DNA from: Fluviicoccus keumensis
GTDB taxonomy: Bacteria; Pseudomonadota; Gammaproteobacteria; Pseudomonadales; Moraxellaceae
Assembly (NCBI RefSeq): GCF_004217445.1
Contig: NZ_SHKX01000003.1
Span: 1 to 43,543 of the forward strand
DNA length: 43,543 nt
Direction of reading: 5' to 3'
Both the position numbers and the translations under genes were made by a program. The notes under the pieces were generated by a model. The model was not told where the DNA came from. It did not search any database and saw only the letters and a program-made list of their open reading frames with translations. Shown here piece after piece: positions 41,661-43,543 of the stretch; positions within the stretch are counted from its first letter, which is position 1; each line of letters starts with the position of its first letter.

Positions 41661-41969
41661 CTACTCTTTCAGCATGGCTCGTGCCCGCTCCACCGCCATC
41701 TGCAAAGCATCCAAGACTTCACTCGGAGTCAGCCCAAGACCGTCAAATGATTGGAGTCGCACTTCAATATGTCGATGAGCCATGGCCGGCCGTAAGTTGT
41801 CTGCCACCGGCTTCATGGGCGGCGTGTAACACACCTCCACAGGACTGGCAGCATATAGCGACGCCATGTCTTCCCCCGGTTGCCGGTAAGCATCCAGCCG
41901 GGGATCATCGGCGTTCAGTTGCTGAACGCTGCCATCAAACATGCCCGTGACTGGCAGCCCTCTGGCCAC
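41661..41969 (-). CDS. Third par-operon ORF, start uncertain, possible frameshift
   Basis: 102 aa from GTG at 41969, with no ribosome site there. The same frame continues upstream through a zinc-finger-like CAYCGQAIAD without any start codon until a stop near 42080. An ATG at 42052 has a GGAG site eight bases before it but is in the neighbouring frame, where it reads 44 codons (MDKHPLDQRPPQP...) then stops. A one-base frame change between the two would give a single protein of about 130 aa. The C-terminal helix (SEVLDALQMAVERARAMLKE) looks real. No family recognised. Confidence 0.5.
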   Translation of the reverse strand: MARGLPVTGMFDGSVQQLNADDPRLDAYRQPGEDMASLYAASPVEVCYTPPMKPVADNLRPAMAHRHIEVRLQSFDGLGLTPSEVLDALQMAVERARAMLKE

Positions 41970-42108
41970 GCTATCGGCAATGGCTTGGCCGCAATACGCG
42001 CAAGGGAGATGACCGGTTGCGGCGGACGTTGATCCAGCGGATGTTTGTCCATCACCTTGCTCCGGAAGATTGGAAAAGCACTAACATCTTCAGCCTAGCA
42101 TACCGCCG

Positions 42109-42375
42109 TCACTGTGACTTTTCTTCCTGCTCGACGGCCCGAACGATCGCCAGGTTGATCATCCCGGCACGGGACAGTGCCAGGCGCTCAGCAACGGCAT
42201 CGAGGCGGGTCAACAGGGCAGGGGGGATGGTCAGGCTGATCTGTTCCCGCTTCCCTTTCTGCACACCCTTACGTTCCTTTTTGGCGCTCTCACCATCCGG
42301 AGCGCCATTGATAAACTCATCCACCGGAGCCGCTGGCGGCGGCGTCACCTTGGCGACAGGTTTTGTAATAGCCAT
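42109..42375 (-). CDS. parG: ParG-like ribbon-helix-helix centromere-binding protein
   Basis: 88 aa. A flexible, Pro- and Lys-rich N-terminus is followed by an RHH domain (REQISLTIPPALLTRLDAVAERLA, LSRAGMINLAIVRAVEQ). Small ParA proteins of type Ib are paired with exactly such RHH partners (ParG, ParR type) that bind the centromere and repress the operon. It follows parA by 38 bp that contain two AATATT-based half sites (42384-42419). The disordered N-terminus of ParG stimulates ParF ATPase, a role likely here. Confidence 0.78.
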   Translation of the reverse strand: MAITKPVAKVTPPPAAPVDEFINGAPDGESAKKERKGVQKGKREQISLTIPPALLTRLDAVAERLALSRAGMINLAIVRAVEQEEKSQ

Positions 42376-42383
42376 ATCATGCC

Positions 42384-42419
42384 TTTTTAATATTCAAATA
42401 ACTGCTTTCAATATTAAAA
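42384..42419. promoter_or_regulatory. Inverted AATATT sites between parA and parG
   Basis: TTTTAATATTCAAA (42385-42398) and TTTCAATATTAAAA (42406-42419) are inverted near-copies of each other and of the 14-bp palindrome upstream of parA. They overlap the parA stop and lie in front of parG, where an RHH protein could bind. Confidence 0.5.
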
Positions 42420-43049
42420 CAATTTTGAAAGCAGTGCATGGAGTTCATCACTGGCCTTGGCGTCCTTCGGTGAAGCCTCCAGCACGGAAAGCCCTTGTCC
42501 GGCGGCATTGGCAATTGCCTTGCGGCGCCGGATGGGCGTATCGAGATAGACCAGTTGCGGATAGTCAGCGACAGCCGCCGCAGCATCCGCGTTATCCGAA
42601 CCGCCTGGATCTGCCGAATTCAACACGGCATAAGCTTTTAATCCGTCACGCACTGACCTAGCCTCATCGATCAGGGCACAAATGTCAGCCAACGCCCATA
42701 CATCCAGAGAGCGGGGCGCAAAGGGCACCAGCAGCACATCGGACAGCACCAGAGCAGCGCGAAGGGCAGTGGAGTCACGTCCACCGGCATCAATGACAAT
42801 ATCCTCGAACTTTTTGCCTTGGTGCTGAACCTGGGTCCGCAATGTCGTACCGTCTGCGTATTGGGCACAGGCAATCGCCGGCTGACGCCCCGACTCCGCG
42901 CGCAACGCAATTGCGGTCTGGGCTGTCCCTTGGCGGTCACCATCAATCAACCAAACATCCCGACCTGATAAGGCACGAGCAATGGCGATGTTCAGCGCCA
43001 GTGTCGTTTTCCCGACGCCGCCTTTAGTGTTACCGACTGTGAGTATCAT
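42414..43049 (-). CDS. parA: ParA/ParF-type partition ATPase
   Basis: 211 aa. The deviant Walker A is NTKGGVGKTTLALNIA at the N-terminus, with the Walker B-like FEDIVIDAGGRDS. There is no N-terminal HTH, so it is the short type Ib ParA/ParF. It polymerises or forms gradients on DNA to move plasmid copies. ATG at 43049 has AAGGGG upstream. The 14-bp palindrome at 43071-43084 overlaps its probable promoter. The RHH gene downstream completes the partition pair. Confidence 0.92.
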   Translation of the reverse strand: MILTVGNTKGGVGKTTLALNIAIARALSGRDVWLIDGDRQGTAQTAIALRAESGRQPAIACAQYADGTTLRTQVQHQGKKFEDIVIDAGGRDSTALRAALVLSDVLLVPFAPRSLDVWALADICALIDEARSVRDGLKAYAVLNSADPGGSDNADAAAAVADYPQLVYLDTPIRRRKAIANAAGQGLSVLEASPKDAKASDELHALLSKLF

Positions 43050-43070
43050 TATTACCCCTTATTACACCCA

Positions 43071-43084
43071 TTTTAATATTAAAA
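43071..43084. promoter_or_regulatory. Palindromic operator/centromere candidate upstream of parA
   Basis: TTTTAATATTAAAA, perfect 14-bp palindrome, 22 bp before the parA start. It is identical to 39136-39149 and similar to sites at 41209-41222, 41619-41632 and 42384-42419. In type Ib systems the partition site is usually upstream of parA, so this is the best candidate. Confidence 0.6.
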
Positions 43085-43139
43085 AGAGGGTCTAAACGGA
43101 TGAAAAGAACGGATTCGAGGATAAGGCCATGACACTTAA

Positions 43140-43456
43140 AAGTCACCCCCCAAAACTAAAAACAATGCTTTTGCACCGCGTGCGGTGCGGCGCTTGAAGG
43201 AGCGAAGGCAGCGGAAGCGGTGCCCCGGAGGGGCAGCCACAGCGACTGGAGAGCGCCAAGCAAATTTGGCCAATACATGTTTTTGGCAATGCTTTGCACG
43301 GTGAGATAGCCAGCCCGGAGGGCTGATCCATAGGGGTGAGCGAAGCGAGGGGCAAAGCCCCTGGGGGTGCCGGGTGGGGAGCGCGTAGCGCGGGCGTAGC
43401 GTAGCGGAGGAGCCGGCGGGGCGTAGCCCCAAGAGGCGGTGCGCGCCTTCGCGCGC
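43140..43456. other. G+C-rich hairpin block adjoining oriV
   Basis: No credible gene in about 300 bp. Clustered G:C hairpins occur at 43222-43234 (GCCCC-GGA-GGGGC), 43348-43362 (AGGGGC-AAA-GCCCCT), 43418-43430 (GGGGC-GTA-GCCCC) and 43443-43456 (GCGCGC arms around a CTTC-type loop), plus a repeated GCGTAGCG-like word at 43381-43406. It matches the position of the RK2 G+C-rich region, next to the AT-rich repeats. A single-strand initiation or transfer-origin role cannot be judged. Confidence 0.55.
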
Positions 43457-43543
43457 GTGGTTATAAATTTGGTTAAATTTAGGTTATATGGTTAGTGGCT
43501 CCGAAAAGCGGGCGTAATTTATTGTTTTACATAAATTTTATGG
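43449..43543. repeat. Terminal direct repeat (circular overlap), copy 2
   Basis: This is the second copy of bases 1-95, base for base. It is best read as assembly overlap of a circular plasmid, not as a biological duplication. Confidence 0.95.

Overview
The window is a complete circular plasmid whose last 95 bases (43449-43543) repeat its first 95, so the unique circle is about 43,448 bp. Its backbone is of the RK2/IncP replication type: a TrfA initiator gene (21148-21987) and, far from it, an oriV (about 43140-443 across the junction) with eight direct 17-18 bp iterons, a consensus DnaA box, AT-rich repeats and a G+C-rich hairpin block, in the same order as RK2 oriV. Gene families, GC-rich coding and TrfA point to a beta- or gammaproteobacterium from a metal-rich setting. 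The host genus cannot be read from the sequence. I see no relaxase, coupling protein or type IV secretion gene.

Layout. (1) 0.6-9.2 kb, minus strand: a Cu(I)/Ag(I) RND efflux operon (cusCBA, with a CusF domain fused to CusB) downstream of a cusRS two-component system. (2) 9.3-18.5 kb, plus strand: a periplasmic copper-handling set (TolC-family lipoprotein, TAT-exported multicopper oxidase, cupredoxin, CusF-like protein, cytochrome c, DUF2933 protein, ICMT-like methyltransferase, Met/His-rich protein, YceI protein) ending in a P1B-1 copper ATPase. A CusR-type palindrome lies between the two divergent blocks. (3) 18.5-25.8 kb, maintenance and accessory: an HhH plus PD-(D/E)XK-like nuclease, an N-terminally truncated beta-CASP hydrolase fused behind trfA, trfA, a ParE-type toxin with RHH antitoxin, an unknown 228-aa protein, a roughly 1.1 kb non-coding, hairpin-dense stretch ending in a strong terminator, a small AT-rich orphan gene, and a Tn3-type resolvase with a res-like site. 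(4) 25.8-36.2 kb, divalent metal block: YnfA, a second HME-RND efflux operon with a DUF3240 gene, an FTR1 permease, CadR/PbrR and a P1B-2 ATPase. (5) 36.4-43.1 kb, stability and defence: DUF3775 protein, AbiEi/AbiEii, an NYN-LOTUS protein, and a ParFG-like partition operon, with AT-rich palindromes repeated through the region.

The genes combine into a multi-metal resistance plasmid. Copper/silver is handled by sensing, periplasmic oxidation and sequestration, cytoplasmic export and trans-envelope efflux. Cd/Zn/Pb is handled by a CadR-controlled ATPase and a second RND pump. Persistence comes from iteron replication, partition, resolution and two toxin-antitoxin systems. The least explained elements are the candidate large structured RNA (23.43-24.57 kb), the NYN-LOTUS gene with its palindromes, and an inverted iteron pair 2.2 kb from the oriV.
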